From Roseococcus thiosulfatophilus (lineage in GTDB: Bacteria; Pseudomonadota; Alphaproteobacteria; Acetobacterales; Acetobacteraceae): a stretch of 64,000 nucleotides of DNA. The notes below the pieces were generated by a model that was given only the letters and a program-made list of their open reading frames with translations, was not told the DNA's origin and did no database searches. The stretch is taken from contig NZ_JAFFQY010000063.1 in NCBI RefSeq assembly GCF_017311575.1, positions 151,894-215,893 on the forward strand. The letters are read 5' to 3'. Position numbers and translations under genes: made by a program. The first letter of the stretch is position 1; every line of letters starts with the position of its first letter. Positions 17,234 through 28,146 of this stretch are shown here, in pieces.

Positions 17234-17282
17234 TTGGCGCCAAAGGCGCCCTTGAGACCCCTTTCGGATTGGATGCACGACG

Positions 17283-18470
<1,188 letters not shown>

Positions 18471-18486
18471 GGCAGGCGTCACTTCC

Positions 18487-18795
18487 ATGGACAGCCAGAA
18501 CATCCGCATCCGCCTCAAGGCGTTCGATCACCGCGTGCTGGATGGCAGCACGCGGGAGATCGTGAACACCGCGAAGCGGACGGGCGCGCGCGTGCGGGGT
18601 CCGATCCCGCTGCCGACGCAGATCGAGCGTTTCACGGTGAACCGCTCGCCCCACGTGGACAAGAAGAGCCGCGAGCAGTTCGAAATCCGCACGCATCGTC
18701 GCCTTCTCGACATCGTCGACCCCACTCCGCAGACCGTGGACGCGCTGATGAAGCTCGACCTCGCCTCCGGCGTGGACGTCGAGATCAAGATCTGA
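18487..18795 (+). CDS. rpsJ: 30S ribosomal protein S10
   Basis: A 102-residue protein of the 30S head, also the NusE partner of NusB in antitermination. It starts at [19 protein letters not shown] and contains the long loop [20 protein letters not shown]. It is the first gene of the S10 operon, only 16 bases after tuf, so it is probably read from the str promoter as well. Confidence 0.98.
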   Translation: MDSQNIRIRLKAFDHRVLDGSTREIVNTAKRTGARVRGPIPLPTQIERFTVNRSPHVDKKSREQFEIRTHRRLLDIVDPTPQTVDALMKLDLASGVDVEIKI

Positions 18796-18805
18796 GGATC
18801 CGGTC

Positions 18806-19489
18806 ATGGCCACCCAGACCCGGACTGGTCTGCTCGCGCGCAAGCTCGGCATGACCCGTCTGTTCAACGAAGACGGATCGAGCACGCCGGTGACGGTGCT
18901 GCATGTGGATGCCGTGCGCGTCGTGGCGCAGCGGACCGAGGAGACGGACGGCTACACCGCCGTGCAGGTCGGCCTCGGCACTGCCAAGCCCAAGAACGTG
19001 TCGAAGCCCAACCGCGGCCATTTCGCCAAGGCGGGCGTCGAGGCGCCGATGAAGGTCGTCGAATTCCGCGTGGCGCCCGAGGCGATGCTGCCCGCCGGCA
19101 CCGTGCTGTCCGCCGCGCATTTCGTGCCCGGCCAGAAGGTGGACGTGACGGGCACCTCGAAGGGCAAGGGGTTCGCGGGCGCGATGAAGCGCTGGAACTT
19201 CGCGGGCCTCGAGGCCTCGCACGGCGTGTCCATCAGCCACCGCTCGCACGGCTCCACCGGCAACCGCCAGGATCCGGGCAAGACCTTCAAGAACAAGAAG
19301 ATGGCCGGCCATCTCGGTGTCGAGCGCATCACCACCCAGAACCTCGAGATCGCCGGGCATGACCTGGAGCGGGGCCTGCTGCTGGTGAAGGGCGCGGTGC
19401 CTGGTTCCGCTGGCAGCTACGTCATGGTGCGCGACGCGGTGAAGCGCGCGCGCCCCGCCGACGCGCCTTTCCCCGCGGCGACGGTCTGA
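18806..19489 (+). CDS. rplC: 50S ribosomal protein L3
   Basis: A 227-residue early-assembly protein whose loop reaches the peptidyl transferase centre. It contains [13 protein letters not shown] near the N-terminus and the central [13 protein letters not shown] followed by [12 protein letters not shown]. The methylated-Gln site of E. coli L3 lies in this GNRQDPGK segment. Length is slightly above E. coli L3 (209). Confidence 0.98.
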   Translation: MATQTRTGLLARKLGMTRLFNEDGSSTPVTVLHVDAVRVVAQRTEETDGYTAVQVGLGTAKPKNVSKPNRGHFAKAGVEAPMKVVEFRVAPEAMLPAGTVLSAAHFVPGQKVDVTGTSKGKGFAGAMKRWNFAGLEASHGVSISHRSHGSTGNRQDPGKTFKNKKMAGHLGVERITTQNLEIAGHDLERGLLLVKGAVPGSAGSYVMVRDAVKRARPADAPFPAATV

Positions 19490-19501
19490 GGATCGAGGAC
19501 A

Positions 19502-20122
19502 ATGCAGGTCAACGTCATCACGCTGGACAACGCGCCGGCCGGCTCCACCGAGCTGCCGGAAGAGCTGTTCGGCGCCGCGCCCCGCGCGGACATCATGGCG
19601 CGCGTCGTGCACTGGCAGCTCGCGAAGCGCCGGGCCGGCACGCACAAGGCGAAGGGCATGGGCGAGGTCTCCGGGACCACCAAGAAGCCCTACCGCCAGA
19701 AGGGCACGGGCAGCGCCCGCCAGGGCTCGCTGCGCGCGCCGCAGTTCCGCACGGGTGGCGTGGTGCACGGGCCGGTGGTCCGTGACCATGGCTATTCGCT
19801 GAACAAGAAGGTGCGGCGCCTGGGCCTCATCTCGGCGCTGAGCCAGAAGGCGAAGGACGGCAAGCTCGTCGTCCTCGACGCCGCGACGGGCGAGGCCGAT
19901 GCCAAGACGAGCGTCATGGCCAAGCGCGTGAAGGCGCTGGGCTGGAGCTCGGCCCTGGTGGTGGACGCGCAGGTGGACGAGATCTTCGCGCGCACGCTGC
20001 GCAACATTCCGGGCATGGACGCGCTGCCGACGGCGGGCGCGAATGTGTACGACATCCTGAAGCACGACGTGCTCGTGGTCACCCGCGCCGGCGTCGAAGC
20101 CCTGAAGGAGCGGCTGGCATGA
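19502..20122 (+). CDS. rplD: 50S ribosomal protein L4
   Basis: A 206-residue protein whose extended loop lines the peptide exit tunnel. The loop segment [25 protein letters not shown] is complete; the [13 protein letters not shown] lead-in is present as GEVSGTTKK. In E. coli L4 represses the S10 operon. The stop overlaps the start of rplW (ATGA), indicating translational coupling. Confidence 0.98.
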   Translation: MQVNVITLDNAPAGSTELPEELFGAAPRADIMARVVHWQLAKRRAGTHKAKGMGEVSGTTKKPYRQKGTGSARQGSLRAPQFRTGGVVHGPVVRDHGYSLNKKVRRLGLISALSQKAKDGKLVVLDAATGEADAKTSVMAKRVKALGWSSALVVDAQVDEIFARTLRNIPGMDALPTAGANVYDILKHDVLVVTRAGVEALKERLA

Positions 20123-20454
20123 GCGCGTCCATCAGCAAGCCCAAGGCTGCGCCCAAGATTTCGGGCGAGCGGATGTACCAGGCCATCCTCTCTCCTCTCG
20201 TCACCGAGAAGGCGACGGGGCTGAGCGAGCAGGGCCAGTACGTCTTCCGCGTGGCGATCGATGCCTCCAAGCCCGAGATCAAGCAGGCCGTCGAAGGCCT
20301 GTTCGGTGTCAGCGTGGTGGCGGTGAACACCCTCGTGATGAAGGGCAAGACCAAGCGCTTCAAGGGCCGTCCTGGCCAGCGCTCGGACTGGAAGAAGGCG
20401 GTGGTGCGCCTGGCCGAAGGCCAGAGCATCGACCTCACGACGGGGCTTTCGTAA
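20119..20454 (+). CDS. rplW: 50S ribosomal protein L23
   Basis: A 111-residue protein at the tunnel exit that docks SRP and trigger factor. The signature [13 protein letters not shown] (about residues 20-32) is clear. An N-terminal extension of roughly 15 residues rich in Lys/Ala/Ser precedes the domain. It overlaps rplD by four bases. Confidence 0.97.
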   Translation: MSASISKPKAAPKISGERMYQAILSPLVTEKATGLSEQGQYVFRVAIDASKPEIKQAVEGLFGVSVVAVNTLVMKGKTKRFKGRPGQRSDWKKAVVRLAEGQSIDLTTGLS

Positions 20455-20458
20455 CGCC

Positions 20459-21295
20459 ATGGCGCTGAAGAACTTCAACCCGGTCACGCCGAGCCTTCGC
20501 GGCACGGTCCTGATCGACCGCAGCAGCCTGTGGAAGGGCAAGCCCGTGAAGGGCTTGACCGAGGGCAAGTCGCATTCCGGCGGCCGCAACAACCACGGCC
20601 ACATCACCGTCCGGTTCCGGGGCGGCGGACACAAGCAGTCCTACCGCGTGGTGGACTTCAAGCGCCGCGCCAAGTTCGGCGTGCCCGCGGTGGTGGAGCG
20701 GATCGAGTATGATCCGAACCGCACGGCCTTCATCGCGCTGCTGAAGTATGAGGATGGCGAGCTCGCCTACATCATCGCGCCGCAGCGCCTGAAGGTGGGC
20801 GACGCCGTGATCGCGGCCGAGCGCGCGGACATCAAGCCGGGCAACGCCATGCCGCTGGCCTCGATCCCCGTGGGCACCGTGATCCACAACATCGAGATCA
20901 AGCCGGGCGCCGGTGCCAAGATCGCGCGTTCCGCCGGCACCTTCGCCCAGCTCGTGGGCAAGGATGCGGGCCTGGCGCAGATCAAGCTGATGTCGGGCGA
21001 AGTGCGGACCGTGCGCAGCGAGTGCATCGCGAGCATCGGCGCCGTGTCCAACCCGGACAATAGCAACCAGCACCTGGGCAAGGCCGGCCGTTCGCGCTGG
21101 CTGGGCCGCAAGCCGCACAACCGCGGTGTGACCATGAACCCGGTCGACCACCCGCATGGTGGTGGCGAGGGCCGCACCTCGGGCGGCCGTCATCCGGTCA
21201 CGCCCTGGGGCAAGCCCACCAAGGGTGCCAAGACCCGCAACAACAAGCGGACGGATCGCAATATCGTGCGCCGCCGCAACGCGACGAAGGGCTGA
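20459..21295 (+). CDS. rplB: 50S ribosomal protein L2
   Basis: A 278-residue core protein required for subunit association and peptidyl transfer. It contains [19 protein letters not shown], the SH3-like centre, and the C-terminal [21 protein letters not shown] with the conserved histidine near the catalytic centre. The gene starts four bases after rplW. Confidence 0.98.
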   Translation: MALKNFNPVTPSLRGTVLIDRSSLWKGKPVKGLTEGKSHSGGRNNHGHITVRFRGGGHKQSYRVVDFKRRAKFGVPAVVERIEYDPNRTAFIALLKYEDGELAYIIAPQRLKVGDAVIAAERADIKPGNAMPLASIPVGTVIHNIEIKPGAGAKIARSAGTFAQLVGKDAGLAQIKLMSGEVRTVRSECIASIGAVSNPDNSNQHLGKAGRSRWLGRKPHNRGVTMNPVDHPHGGGEGRTSGGRHPVTPWGKPTKGAKTRNNKRTDRNIVRRRNATKG

Positions 21296-21299
21296 ACCG

Positions 21300-21578
21300 A
21301 TGCCGCGCAGCGTTTGGAAAGGCCCGTTCGTGGACGGGTACCTCCTGGCGAAGGCCGATGCGGCCCGTGCTTCGACGCGCAACGAGGTCATCAAGACCTG
21401 GTCGCGCCGCAGCACGATCCTGCCGCAATTCGTGGGCCTCACCTTTGGGGTCTACAATGGCCGGAAGTTCCTGCCGGTGCAGGTGACGGAGAACATGGTG
21501 GGGCACAAGCTCGGCGAATTCTCGCCGACGCGGACCTTCGGCGGCCACTCGGCCGACAAGAAGGCGAAGCGGAACTGA
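21300..21578 (+). CDS. rpsS: 30S ribosomal protein S19
   Basis: A 92-residue 30S head protein that forms a complex with S13. It starts at [16 protein letters not shown]; the motif [17 protein letters not shown] is intact. It lies four bases after rplB and five before rplV. The open frame extending upstream belongs to the overlap with rplB. Confidence 0.98.
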   Translation: MPRSVWKGPFVDGYLLAKADAARASTRNEVIKTWSRRSTILPQFVGLTFGVYNGRKFLPVQVTENMVGHKLGEFSPTRTFGGHSADKKAKRN

Positions 21579-21582
21579 GCCG

Positions 21583-21987
21583 ATGAGCAAGCCCCAACAT
21601 CCCCGTGGTCTCACGGATTCCGAGGCGCAGGCGGTCACGCGGAACATCCGCGTGAGCCCGCGCAAGCTGAACGAAGTGGCCGCGATGATCCGTGGCGCGA
21701 AGGCGCAGGACGCCGTCGCGACGCTGACCTTCAGCAAGCGCCGCATCGCGCAGACGGTGAAGAAGACGCTCGAGAGCGCCATCGCCAATGCCGAGAACAA
21801 CCACCAGCTCGACGTGGACCGCCTGGTCGTGAGCCACGCCGAGGTGGGTCGGGCCATCGTCATGAAGCGCTTCCACGCCCGTGGCCGCGGCAAGTCCTCC
21901 CGCATCGAGAAGTGGTTCAGCCACCTCAAGATCGTGGTGGCGGAGCAGCAGGTCACGAAGGCGAAGAGCGAAGCGGAGGCCGCGTAA
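21583..21987 (+). CDS. rplV: 50S ribosomal protein L22
   Basis: A 134-residue exit-tunnel protein. The beta-hairpin segment [20 protein letters not shown] that reaches the tunnel constriction is present. The first 15 residues ([15 protein letters not shown]) are a short extension before the conserved [14 protein letters not shown]. Its stop is immediately followed by the rpsC start. Confidence 0.97.
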   Translation: MSKPQHPRGLTDSEAQAVTRNIRVSPRKLNEVAAMIRGAKAQDAVATLTFSKRRIAQTVKKTLESAIANAENNHQLDVDRLVVSHAEVGRAIVMKRFHARGRGKSSRIEKWFSHLKIVVAEQQVTKAKSEAEAA

Positions 21988-21988
21988 T

Positions 21989-22666
21989 ATGGGTCATAAA
22001 GTCAATCCGATCGGCCTCCGGCTCGGTATCAACCGCACCTGGGACAGCCGCTGGTTCGCCGGCCGCGACTATGCGCGCCTGCTGCATGACGACATCAAGC
22101 TGCGCGAGACGCTGAAGGACCGCCTGAAGTCCGCCGGCGTGTCGAAGGTGGTGGTGGAGCGCCCGGCGAAGAAGCCGCGCGTGACCATCCATGCCGCGCG
22201 GCCTGGCGTGGTCATCGGCAAGAAGGGCGCGGACATCGATCAGCTCCGCAAGGAACTGAGCGTGCGTGCCGGCGCCGAGGTGTCGCTGAACATCCTCGAG
22301 ATCCGCAAGCCCGAGCTGGACGCCACCCTGGTGGCCGAGAGCATCGCGCAGCAGCTCGAGCGTCGCGTGGCCTTCCGCCGCGCCATGAAGCGCGCCGTGC
22401 AATCCGCCATGCGCCTGGGCGCGCTGGGCATCCGGATCAACTGCTCCGGCCGTCTGGGCGGCGCCGAGATCGCGCGCATGGAGTGGTACCGCGAGGGCCG
22501 CGTGCCCCTGCACACGCTGCGCGCGGACATCGACTACGGGATCGCGACCGCGAAGACGACCTATGGCACCTGCGGTGTGAAGGTCTGGATCTTCAAGGGC
22601 GAGATCATGGCCCATGACCCGATGGCGCAGGACCGCCGGGCGCAAGAACAAGCGCCGCAGCGGTAA
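21989..22666 (+). CDS. rpsC: 30S ribosomal protein S3
   Basis: A 225-residue protein at the mRNA entry site with helicase activity in concert with S4 and S5. It begins [22 protein letters not shown]; the KH domain carries [13 protein letters not shown]. The C-terminal domain ends normally with [17 protein letters not shown]. The upstream part of the same frame lies inside rplV and is not used. Confidence 0.98.
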   Translation: MGHKVNPIGLRLGINRTWDSRWFAGRDYARLLHDDIKLRETLKDRLKSAGVSKVVVERPAKKPRVTIHAARPGVVIGKKGADIDQLRKELSVRAGAEVSLNILEIRKPELDATLVAESIAQQLERRVAFRRAMKRAVQSAMRLGALGIRINCSGRLGGAEIARMEWYREGRVPLHTLRADIDYGIATAKTTYGTCGVKVWIFKGEIMAHDPMAQDRRAQEQAPQR

Positions 22667-22678
22667 GGATTGTGAGCA

Positions 22679-23104
22679 ATGCTGCAGCCTAAGCGAACCA
22701 AATTCCGGAAGGCCCACAAGGGCCGGATCAAGGGCGATGCCAAGGGCGGCTTCACCCTGACCTTCGGCGGCTACGGCCTGAAGGCGCTGGAGCCCGAGCG
22801 TGTGACGGCCCGCCAGATCGAAGCGGCCCGCCGCGCGATCACGCGTGCCATGAAGCGCCAGGGCCGCGTGTGGATCCGCATCTTCCCGGACGTGCCCGTC
22901 TCGACCAAGCCCGCGGAAGTCCGCATGGGCTCGGGCAAGGGCGCGCCCGAATACTGGGTGGCCCGGGTGAAGCCCGGCCGCATCATGTTCGAGATCGACG
23001 GCGTGCCCGCCGAGGTGGCGCGCGAAGCGCTCGACCTCGGCGCGGCGAAGCTGCCCATCCGGACCAAGATGGTGACGCGCCTCGGCGCGGCGGCGGAGGC
23101 CTGA
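22679..23104 (+). CDS. rplP: 50S ribosomal protein L16
   Basis: A 141-residue protein that helps position A-site tRNA. It begins [19 protein letters not shown] and holds [20 protein letters not shown] and [18 protein letters not shown]. The Arg in the IKG/GRM-type segment is the known hydroxylation site in E. coli; that modification cannot be seen here. Confidence 0.98.
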   Translation: MLQPKRTKFRKAHKGRIKGDAKGGFTLTFGGYGLKALEPERVTARQIEAARRAITRAMKRQGRVWIRIFPDVPVSTKPAEVRMGSGKGAPEYWVARVKPGRIMFEIDGVPAEVAREALDLGAAKLPIRTKMVTRLGAAAEA

Positions 23105-23109
23105 GGGCG

Positions 23110-23322
23110 ATGACGAAGATCGTGGATATCCGCGCGAAGTCCGGCGACGAGCTGAACGGGATGCTGCTGGACCTCCGCAAGGAGCAGTTCAACCTGCGCT
23201 TCCAGCGGGCCACTGGCCAGCTCGAGGCGCTGGGCCGCATCAAGGCCGTCCGCCGCGACATCGCGCGCGTGAAGACCATCATGGCCGAGCGTTCGCGCGC
23301 GGCTTCCTCCAACAAGGCTTAA
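23110..23322 (+). CDS. rpmC: 50S ribosomal protein L29
   Basis: A 70-residue helical-hairpin protein near the tunnel exit, a partial binding site for SRP and trigger factor. The signature [19 protein letters not shown] and the following [14 protein letters not shown] are typical. It follows rplP after five bases. Confidence 0.97.
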   Translation: MTKIVDIRAKSGDELNGMLLDLRKEQFNLRFQRATGQLEALGRIKAVRRDIARVKTIMAERSRAASSNKA

Positions 23323-23337
23323 GAGGAGACCACGGCA

Positions 23338-23601
23338 ATGCCGAAGCGAGTCCTCACGGGCCGGGTCGTCAGCGACAAGATGGACAAGACGATCACCGTC
23401 TTGGTCGAGCGTCGCGTGATGCATCCGCTCTACAAGAAGTTCATCCGCCGCTCGAAGAAGTATGCGGCGCATGACGAGGAAAACCTGTGCAAGGAAGGCG
23501 ACCTGGTGTCCATCCAGGAATGCCCTCCGCTGTCCAAGCGCAAGAGCTGGACGGTCGTGGCCCGCAACGGCGAAGCCGTGGCTGAGGGAGCGCAGGCATG
23601 A
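23338..23601 (+). CDS. rpsQ: 30S ribosomal protein S17
   Basis: An 87-residue OB-fold protein that binds 16S rRNA early in assembly. It begins [21 protein letters not shown] and contains [19 protein letters not shown] and [15 protein letters not shown] lies just upstream of the start. The last codons overlap the rplN start (ATGA). Confidence 0.98.
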   Translation: MPKRVLTGRVVSDKMDKTITVLVERRVMHPLYKKFIRRSKKYAAHDEENLCKEGDLVSIQECPPLSKRKSWTVVARNGEAVAEGAQA

Positions 23602-23966
23602 TCTCCGTCGAGAGCAACCTGGACGTCGCCGACAACTCGGGCGCGCGTCGGGTGCAGTGCATCAAGGTGCTGGGCGGCTCCAAGCGCCGCACCGCCTCGG
23701 TGGGCGACATCATCGTGGTCGCCGTGCAGGAAGCCATTCCCCGCGGCAAGGTGAAGAAGGGTTCTGTCGAGCGCGCGGTCATCGTGCGCACGGCCTACCC
23801 GGTGCGCCGCCCCGATGGCTCCGCGATCCGCTTCGACCGCAACGCGGCCGTGCTGATCAACAAGGCGGGCGAGCCGATCGGCACGCGCATCTTTGGGCCG
23901 GTGGTGCGTGAACTGCGTGCGCGCAAGTTCATGAAGATCATCTCGCTGGCGCCGGAGGTGTTGTAA
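23598..23966 (+). CDS. rplN: 50S ribosomal protein L14
   Basis: A 122-residue subunit-interface protein and the binding partner of the silencing factor RsfS. It begins [19 protein letters not shown] and ends EVL; the motif [19 protein letters not shown] is in its usual form. Translationally coupled to rpsQ by a four-base overlap; rplX follows after two bases. It is the first gene of the classical spc operon. Confidence 0.98.
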   Translation: MISVESNLDVADNSGARRVQCIKVLGGSKRRTASVGDIIVVAVQEAIPRGKVKKGSVERAVIVRTAYPVRRPDGSAIRFDRNAAVLINKAGEPIGTRIFGPVVRELRARKFMKIISLAPEVL

Positions 23967-23968
23967 CC

Positions 23969-24289
23969 ATGGCCGCGAAGATCAAGAAGGGCGACCGGGT
24001 GCAGGTGCTGACCGGGCGCGACAAGGGCAAGCGCGGCGAAGTGCTGCGCGTGACGCCGACCGAGGGCCGCGCGCTGGTGCAGGGCGTGAACCTGGTGAAG
24101 AAGCATACCAAGCAGACCCGGGTGGGTGAGACTGGCGGCATCGTCTCCAAGGAGGCGCCGATCCAGCTCTCCAACCTGGCGCTGATTGACCCGAAGACGG
24201 ACAAGCCCACGCGCGTCGGCTTTCGCATCCTGGAGGATGGGAAGAAGGTGCGCGTCGCCAAGGGCTCTGGTGAGGTGCTCGACGCATGA
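23969..24289 (+). CDS. rplX: 50S ribosomal protein L24
   Basis: A 106-residue assembly initiator near the tunnel exit. A KOW motif is visible as [19 protein letters not shown] at residues 6-24; [17 protein letters not shown] follows. The stop overlaps the proposed rplE start by four bases. Confidence 0.98.
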   Translation: MAAKIKKGDRVQVLTGRDKGKRGEVLRVTPTEGRALVQGVNLVKKHTKQTRVGETGGIVSKEAPIQLSNLALIDPKTDKPTRVGFRILEDGKKVRVAKGSGEVLDA

Positions 24290-24963
24290 GCGGGACGAAG
24301 AACAAGGCGGGCGGCAAGGCGCCGGCCCAGGGCAAGAAGCCCGATGCGGCCGAGGGCTCCTCGCGCCGTGGCGACATGGTGCCGGCGGCCCCCGGGCCCG
24401 CGGTCGCGATTCCGCCCGAGATGGCGCGGCTGCAGAAGCTTTATGCCGATGTCGTGCGCCCGGCCATGCAGAAGGAGTTCTCCTACGAGAACCCGATGCA
24501 GGTGCCCAAGCTCGAGAAGATCGTGATCAACATGGGCGTGGGCGAGGCCGCGGCGGACCAGAAGAAGCTGGACGCGGCGGTGGCCGACCTCACGCTGATC
24601 TCGGGCCAGAAGCCGGTTCGCACCCATGCGAAGAAGGCGATCGCGGGCTTCAAGATCCGCGAAGGCCAGGCGATCGGCTGCAAGGTCACGCTGCGCAAGG
24701 CCCGCATGTACGAGTTCCTGGACCGCCTGGTCACCATCGCGCTGCCGCGCGTGCGTGACTTCCGCGGGCTGCCGGGCAACAAGGGCTTCGACGGCCGCGG
24801 CAATTATGCCCTGGGCCTGAAGGAGCAGATCGTGTTCCCCGAAATCAACTACGACAAGGTGGACGCGGTGCGCGGCATGGACATCGTGTTCGTCACGACG
24901 GCGAAGACGGACAAGGAAGCCAAAGCTCTGCTGAAGGCTTTCGACCTCCCCTTCACCAACTGA
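24286..24963 (+). CDS. rplE: 50S ribosomal protein L5 with N-terminal extension
   Basis: L5 contacts 5S rRNA and P-site tRNA. The core begins at [16 protein letters not shown] (residue 46) and continues with [33 protein letters not shown] and [18 protein letters not shown]. The residues before it form a Lys/Gly/Ala-rich, Pro-rich tail (about 45 residues) that ordinary L5 (near 179 residues) lacks. The ATG at 24286 gives an ATGA overlap with rplX, the common coupling in this operon, which supports the long form; the internal ATG at 24421 would give a normal-sized L5. Confidence 0.93.
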   Translation: MSGTKNKAGGKAPAQGKKPDAAEGSSRRGDMVPAAPGPAVAIPPEMARLQKLYADVVRPAMQKEFSYENPMQVPKLEKIVINMGVGEAAADQKKLDAAVADLTLISGQKPVRTHAKKAIAGFKIREGQAIGCKVTLRKARMYEFLDRLVTIALPRVRDFRGLPGNKGFDGRGNYALGLKEQIVFPEINYDKVDAVRGMDIVFVTTAKTDKEAKALLKAFDLPFTN

Positions 24964-24974
24964 TCAACCGGGAA

Positions 24975-24999
24975 AACCGCGGGCGAAAGCCCGCAGGTT
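24975..24999 (+). promoter_or_regulatory. GAAA-tetraloop hairpin between rplE and rpsN
   Basis: GCGGGC-GAAA-GCCCGC (24979-24994) is flanked by AACC and GGTT that extend the stem with a single bulged A. It fills most of the 55-base gap. A GNRA loop on a stable stem suggests a defined RNA fold, possibly a processing site or a site for spc-operon feedback. No U-run follows, so it is not a terminator. Confidence 0.45.
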
Positions 25000-25018
25000 C
25001 CAAAGGACCACAGACCCT

Positions 25019-25324
25019 ATGGCCAAGACCTCTTCCGTCGAGAAGAACAAGCGCCGCGAGAAGCTCGCGGGGCAGCACGCCAAGAAGCGCGCCGCCCTGA
25101 AGGCTATCGTGATGGACCGTGACGCGCCCATCGAGGACCGCTTCGACGCGACGCTGCGCCTCGCGCAGATGCCGCGCAACGCGGCCAAGGTGCGCATCCG
25201 CCTGCGCTGCGAGGTGACCGGGCGTCCGCGCGGCAATTATCGGAAGTTCAAGCTCTGCCGCAACCAGCTGCGGGATCTGGCCAACAAGGGCCAGCTCCCC
25301 GGTGTGGTCAAGGCCAGCTGGTAA
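25019..25324 (+). CDS. rpsN: 30S ribosomal protein S14
   Basis: A 101-residue 30S head protein of the long, zinc-independent type: the CxxC pairs of the short form are absent. The typical LPRNA-like segment is [17 protein letters not shown], followed by [22 protein letters not shown] and the C-terminal PGVVKASW. It begins [17 protein letters not shown]. rpsH follows after ten bases. Confidence 0.98.
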   Translation: MAKTSSVEKNKRREKLAGQHAKKRAALKAIVMDRDAPIEDRFDATLRLAQMPRNAAKVRIRLRCEVTGRPRGNYRKFKLCRNQLRDLANKGQLPGVVKASW

Positions 25325-25334
25325 GGAGCGGCCC

Positions 25335-25733
25335 ATGTCCATGTCCGACCCGTTGGGCGACCTGCTCACCCGCATTCGCAACGCGCATGGCGCGCGCCAG
25401 ACCAAGTGCCTGGCGCCGGCCAGCCGGCTGAAGACCGATGTGCTCGACGTGCTGAAGCGCGAAGGCTATATCCGCGCCTGGCGCGTGGAAGAGCTGCGCC
25501 CCGGCATCCGCCAGATCGAGATCGAGCTGAAGTATTCTGAGGGCGAGCCCGCCATCAAGGAGATCAGCCGCGTCTCGAAGCCCGGCCGGCGCGTCTATTC
25601 GAAGATCAAGGAGCTGCCGAAGTTCTACAACGGCCTCGGCATCCAGATCCTGTCCACGCCCCGCGGCGTGATGAGCGACACCGAGGCCCGCGCCGCCAAT
25701 GTCGGCGGCGAAGTCCTCTGCCGCGTGTTCTGA
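25335..25733 (+). CDS. rpsH: 30S ribosomal protein S8
   Basis: A 132-residue primary 16S rRNA-binding protein; in E. coli it represses the spc operon. The N-terminal SDPLGDLLTRIRNAH and the C-terminal RNA-binding loop LSTPRGVMSDTEARAANVGGEVLC are intact. The start MSMSDP follows AAGGAG with suitable spacing. Confidence 0.98.
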   Translation: MSMSDPLGDLLTRIRNAHGARQTKCLAPASRLKTDVLDVLKREGYIRAWRVEELRPGIRQIEIELKYSEGEPAIKEISRVSKPGRRVYSKIKELPKFYNGLGIQILSTPRGVMSDTEARAANVGGEVLCRVF

Positions 25734-25745
25734 TGGGGGTGCGGC

Positions 25746-26279
25746 ATGTCTCGCGTTGGTAAATATCCCGTTCCCGTTCCCGCCGGCGTCCAGGTGACGC
25801 TGGCCGGCCGGACGCTGAAGGCCAAGGGCAAGCTGGGCGAACTCTCGCTCGAGCTGACCGAGTTCGTGGATGTGGAGATCGGCCCCGATCAGGTGGCCGT
25901 CTCCCCCCGCGGCGAGGACCGGCGCGCGCGCACCCTCTGGGGCACGACGCGCAGCTTGGTCGAGGGCATGGTGAAGGGCGTGTCCGTGGGCTACACCAAG
26001 TCCATGGAGATCACCGGCACCGGCTACAAGGCCGCGATGCAGGGCAATGACCTGGTGCTGAACCTGGGCTACAGCCACGAAATCCGCTATCCCGCCCCGG
26101 CCGGCATCAAGATCACTTGCGAGCGTCCGACCGCCGTGAAGGTGGAAGGGATCGACAAGCAGAAGGTCGGCCAGGTGGCGGCGGAAATCCGCGGCTATCG
26201 TGGTCCCGAGCCCTACAAGGGCAAGGGCATCAAGTACGACAACGAGACCATCCTCCGGAAGGAGGGGAAGAAGAAGTAA
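25746..26279 (+). CDS. rplF: 50S ribosomal protein L6
   Basis: A 177-residue protein near the factor-binding site. It begins [19 protein letters not shown]; the second domain contains [14 protein letters not shown] and the C-terminal [19 protein letters not shown] signature. Its stop codon shares one base with the rplR start. Confidence 0.98.
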   Translation: MSRVGKYPVPVPAGVQVTLAGRTLKAKGKLGELSLELTEFVDVEIGPDQVAVSPRGEDRRARTLWGTTRSLVEGMVKGVSVGYTKSMEITGTGYKAAMQGNDLVLNLGYSHEIRYPAPAGIKITCERPTAVKVEGIDKQKVGQVAAEIRGYRGPEPYKGKGIKYDNETILRKEGKKK

Positions 26280-26641
26280 TGCCCAAGAAGCTTGCTCTGC
26301 AGGAACGGCGCCGCGCGCGGCTCCGCTACCAGCTCAAGGTCAAGGGCGGCGGGCGTGCGCGCCTGTCCGTCTTCCGCTCCGGCCGGCACATTTACGCGCA
26401 GGTGATCGACGACGCGGCGGGCCGCACGGTTGCGGCCGCCTCCTCGCTCGAGAAGACGCTGCGCGACAGCCTCAAGACCGGCGCGGACAAGGACGCGGCG
26501 GTGACGGTCGGCAAGCTGGTGGCCGAGCGTGCGCTCGCGGCCGGCGTTTCCGCCGTGGTCTTCGACCGCGGCCCTTATCTGTATCATGGCCGCGTGAAAG
26601 CGCTGGCGGACGCCGCCCGTGAGGGCGGTCTGTCCTTCTGA
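26279..26641 (+). CDS. rplR: 50S ribosomal protein L18
   Basis: A 120-residue 5S rRNA-binding protein. It starts [20 protein letters not shown] with the Arg-rich N-terminus, then [18 protein letters not shown] and the C-terminal [22 protein letters not shown]. The start ATG overlaps the stop of rplF (TAATG), so translation is coupled. Confidence 0.98.
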   Translation: MPKKLALQERRRARLRYQLKVKGGGRARLSVFRSGRHIYAQVIDDAAGRTVAAASSLEKTLRDSLKTGADKDAAVTVGKLVAERALAAGVSAVVFDRGPYLYHGRVKALADAAREGGLSF

Positions 26642-26659
26642 CGCGCGGGGAGAGAGCAT

Positions 26660-27283
26660 ATGGCACGTGAACCGCGAAGCGGCGGCGAAGGCGAGAACCG
26701 GGGGCGCGGCCGTGGCCGCGACCGCGACCAGAACCGCAACCAGCCCGAGCGCGAGCAGGGCGACGAGCTGCAGGAGAAGCTGGTCACCATCAACCGCGTC
26801 GCCAAGGTGGTGAAGGGCGGTCGTCGCTTCAGCTTCGCCGCCCTGGTGGTCGTGGGTGACCAGAAGGGCCGTGTGGGCTGGGGTTCCGGCAAGGCGCGCG
26901 AGGTGCCCGAGGCCATCCGCAAGGCGACCGAGCGTGCGAAGCGCGGCATGGTCCGCGTGCCGATGCGCGAGGGCCGCACCCTGCACCATGACGTGATCGG
27001 CGAGTTCGGCGCCGGCCGCGTGATCCTGCGCGCGGCCCCGGCCGGCACGGGCATCATCGCGGGTGGCCCCATGCGCGCCGTCTTCGAGACGCTGGGCATG
27101 GGCGACGTGGTGGCGAAGTGCACCGGCACGACGAACCCGCACAACATGGTGAAGGCGACCTTCGCGGCGCTGACCCGGGCGACCAGCCCGCGCAGCGTGG
27201 CGACGCGCCGCGGCAAGAAGGTGTCGGACCTGCTGGGCCCCCGCAAGGATGGCGCCGAGGTCCAGGAGGCGGCCAATGTCTGA
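26660..27283 (+). CDS. rpsE: 30S ribosomal protein S5 with RG-rich N-terminal extension
   Basis: S5 guards the mRNA entry channel and affects decoding accuracy. The core starts near residue 36 ([20 protein letters not shown]) and contains [19 protein letters not shown] and [15 protein letters not shown]. Before it lies a roughly 35-residue disordered segment of Gly, Arg, Asp, Gln and Asn ([18 protein letters not shown]), making 207 residues against 167 in E. coli. The ATG at 26660 has GGGGAGAG upstream. It overlaps rpmD by eight bases. Confidence 0.96.
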   Translation: MAREPRSGGEGENRGRGRGRDRDQNRNQPEREQGDELQEKLVTINRVAKVVKGGRRFSFAALVVVGDQKGRVGWGSGKAREVPEAIRKATERAKRGMVRVPMREGRTLHHDVIGEFGAGRVILRAAPAGTGIIAGGPMRAVFETLGMGDVVAKCTGTTNPHNMVKATFAALTRATSPRSVATRRGKKVSDLLGPRKDGAEVQEAANV

Positions 27284-27464
27284 TGCGAAGAAGACGGTGC
27301 GCGTGACCCAGGTCGCGTCCGGCAATGGGCGCAAGCCCGGCCAGCAGGACACGCTGAAGGGTCTCGGCCTGAACAAGATCAACCGCTCGCGCGAGCTGGA
27401 GGACACGCCCGCGGTGCGCGGCATGATCCGCAAGGTCGCGCATCTGGTGAAGGTGGAAGGCTGA
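27276..27464 (+). CDS. rpmD: 50S ribosomal protein L30
   Basis: A 62-residue protein absent from some bacteria. The family core is [20 protein letters not shown] followed by [23 protein letters not shown]. The ATG at 27276 overlaps the end of rpsE, with AGGAGG a few bases upstream inside rpsE. A 91-base spacer with GC-rich repeats follows before rplO. Confidence 0.97.
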   Translation: MSDAKKTVRVTQVASGNGRKPGQQDTLKGLGLNKINRSRELEDTPAVRGMIRKVAHLVKVEG

Positions 27465-27555
27465 CCACGGTCAGCCCTCCCCAGGGTATATCATCCGAAC
27501 GGCGGCCGGGGCGCGAGGGCGCGGAGGCCCACCCGGCCGGTCATTGGAGAGTGTC

Positions 27556-28035
27556 ATGAAGCTCAACGAATTGCGCGACAACGAGGGCGCGCGGCCCAAG
27601 TTCAAGCGCATCGGGCGCGGGATCGGGTCCGGCAAGGGCAAGACCGGCGGCCGCGGCGTGAAGGGCCAGAAGGCGCGTACGGGCGTGTCGCTGAACGGGT
27701 TCGAGGGCGGTCAGCTCCCGATCTACCGGCGTATGCCCAAGCGCGGCTTCAAGAACATCTTCCGCAAGGATTATGCGCCCTTGAACATCGGCGTGCTGGA
27801 CGCGGCGATCGAGGCCGGCAAGCTGCCTGGTTCGGGCGTGATCACCGAGGACATGCTGCGCGAAGCCGGCATTGTGGCGCGCAGCGGCAAGTATGCGGGC
27901 GTGCGCCTGCTGGGTCGCGGCGAGATCACCCGTGCGGTCGAGATCAGCGTCTCCGGCGCCTCGGCCACGGCGCTGGCCGCCATGGAAGCGGCGGGCGGCA
28001 AGGTGATTCTCCCCGAAGCTGCCGCGGCCGAGTGA
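27556..28035 (+). CDS. rplO: 50S ribosomal protein L15
   Basis: A 159-residue late-assembly protein. It starts [20 protein letters not shown] with the flexible Gly-rich [18 protein letters not shown], then [23 protein letters not shown] at 27546-27549 sits six bases before the ATG; a TTG four codons upstream is less likely. It immediately precedes secY, the standard order. Confidence 0.97.
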   Translation: MKLNELRDNEGARPKFKRIGRGIGSGKGKTGGRGVKGQKARTGVSLNGFEGGQLPIYRRMPKRGFKNIFRKDYAPLNIGVLDAAIEAGKLPGSGVITEDMLREAGIVARSGKYAGVRLLGRGEITRAVEISVSGASATALAAMEAAGGKVILPEAAAAE

Positions 28036-28090
28036 TCGGCGGCGCGGCGCCACGCGTGATCCGCGCGGGGGCGGCGCGATTGATATGGGC

Positions 28091-28120
28091 GGACGCCCGG
28101 GCCATGTGCGCCCGGCGTCC
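28091..28120 (+). promoter_or_regulatory. Inverted repeat before secY
   Basis: GGACGCC (28091-28097) pairs perfectly with GGCGTCC (28114-28120), extended inward by GGGC/GCCC with a bulge. It lies in the 111-base rplO-secY gap and could modulate secY expression, which is usually lower than that of the ribosomal genes upstream. Function is inferred. Confidence 0.35.
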
Positions 28121-28146
28121 GGTCTGACCAGCGGGGGATGTCACGC

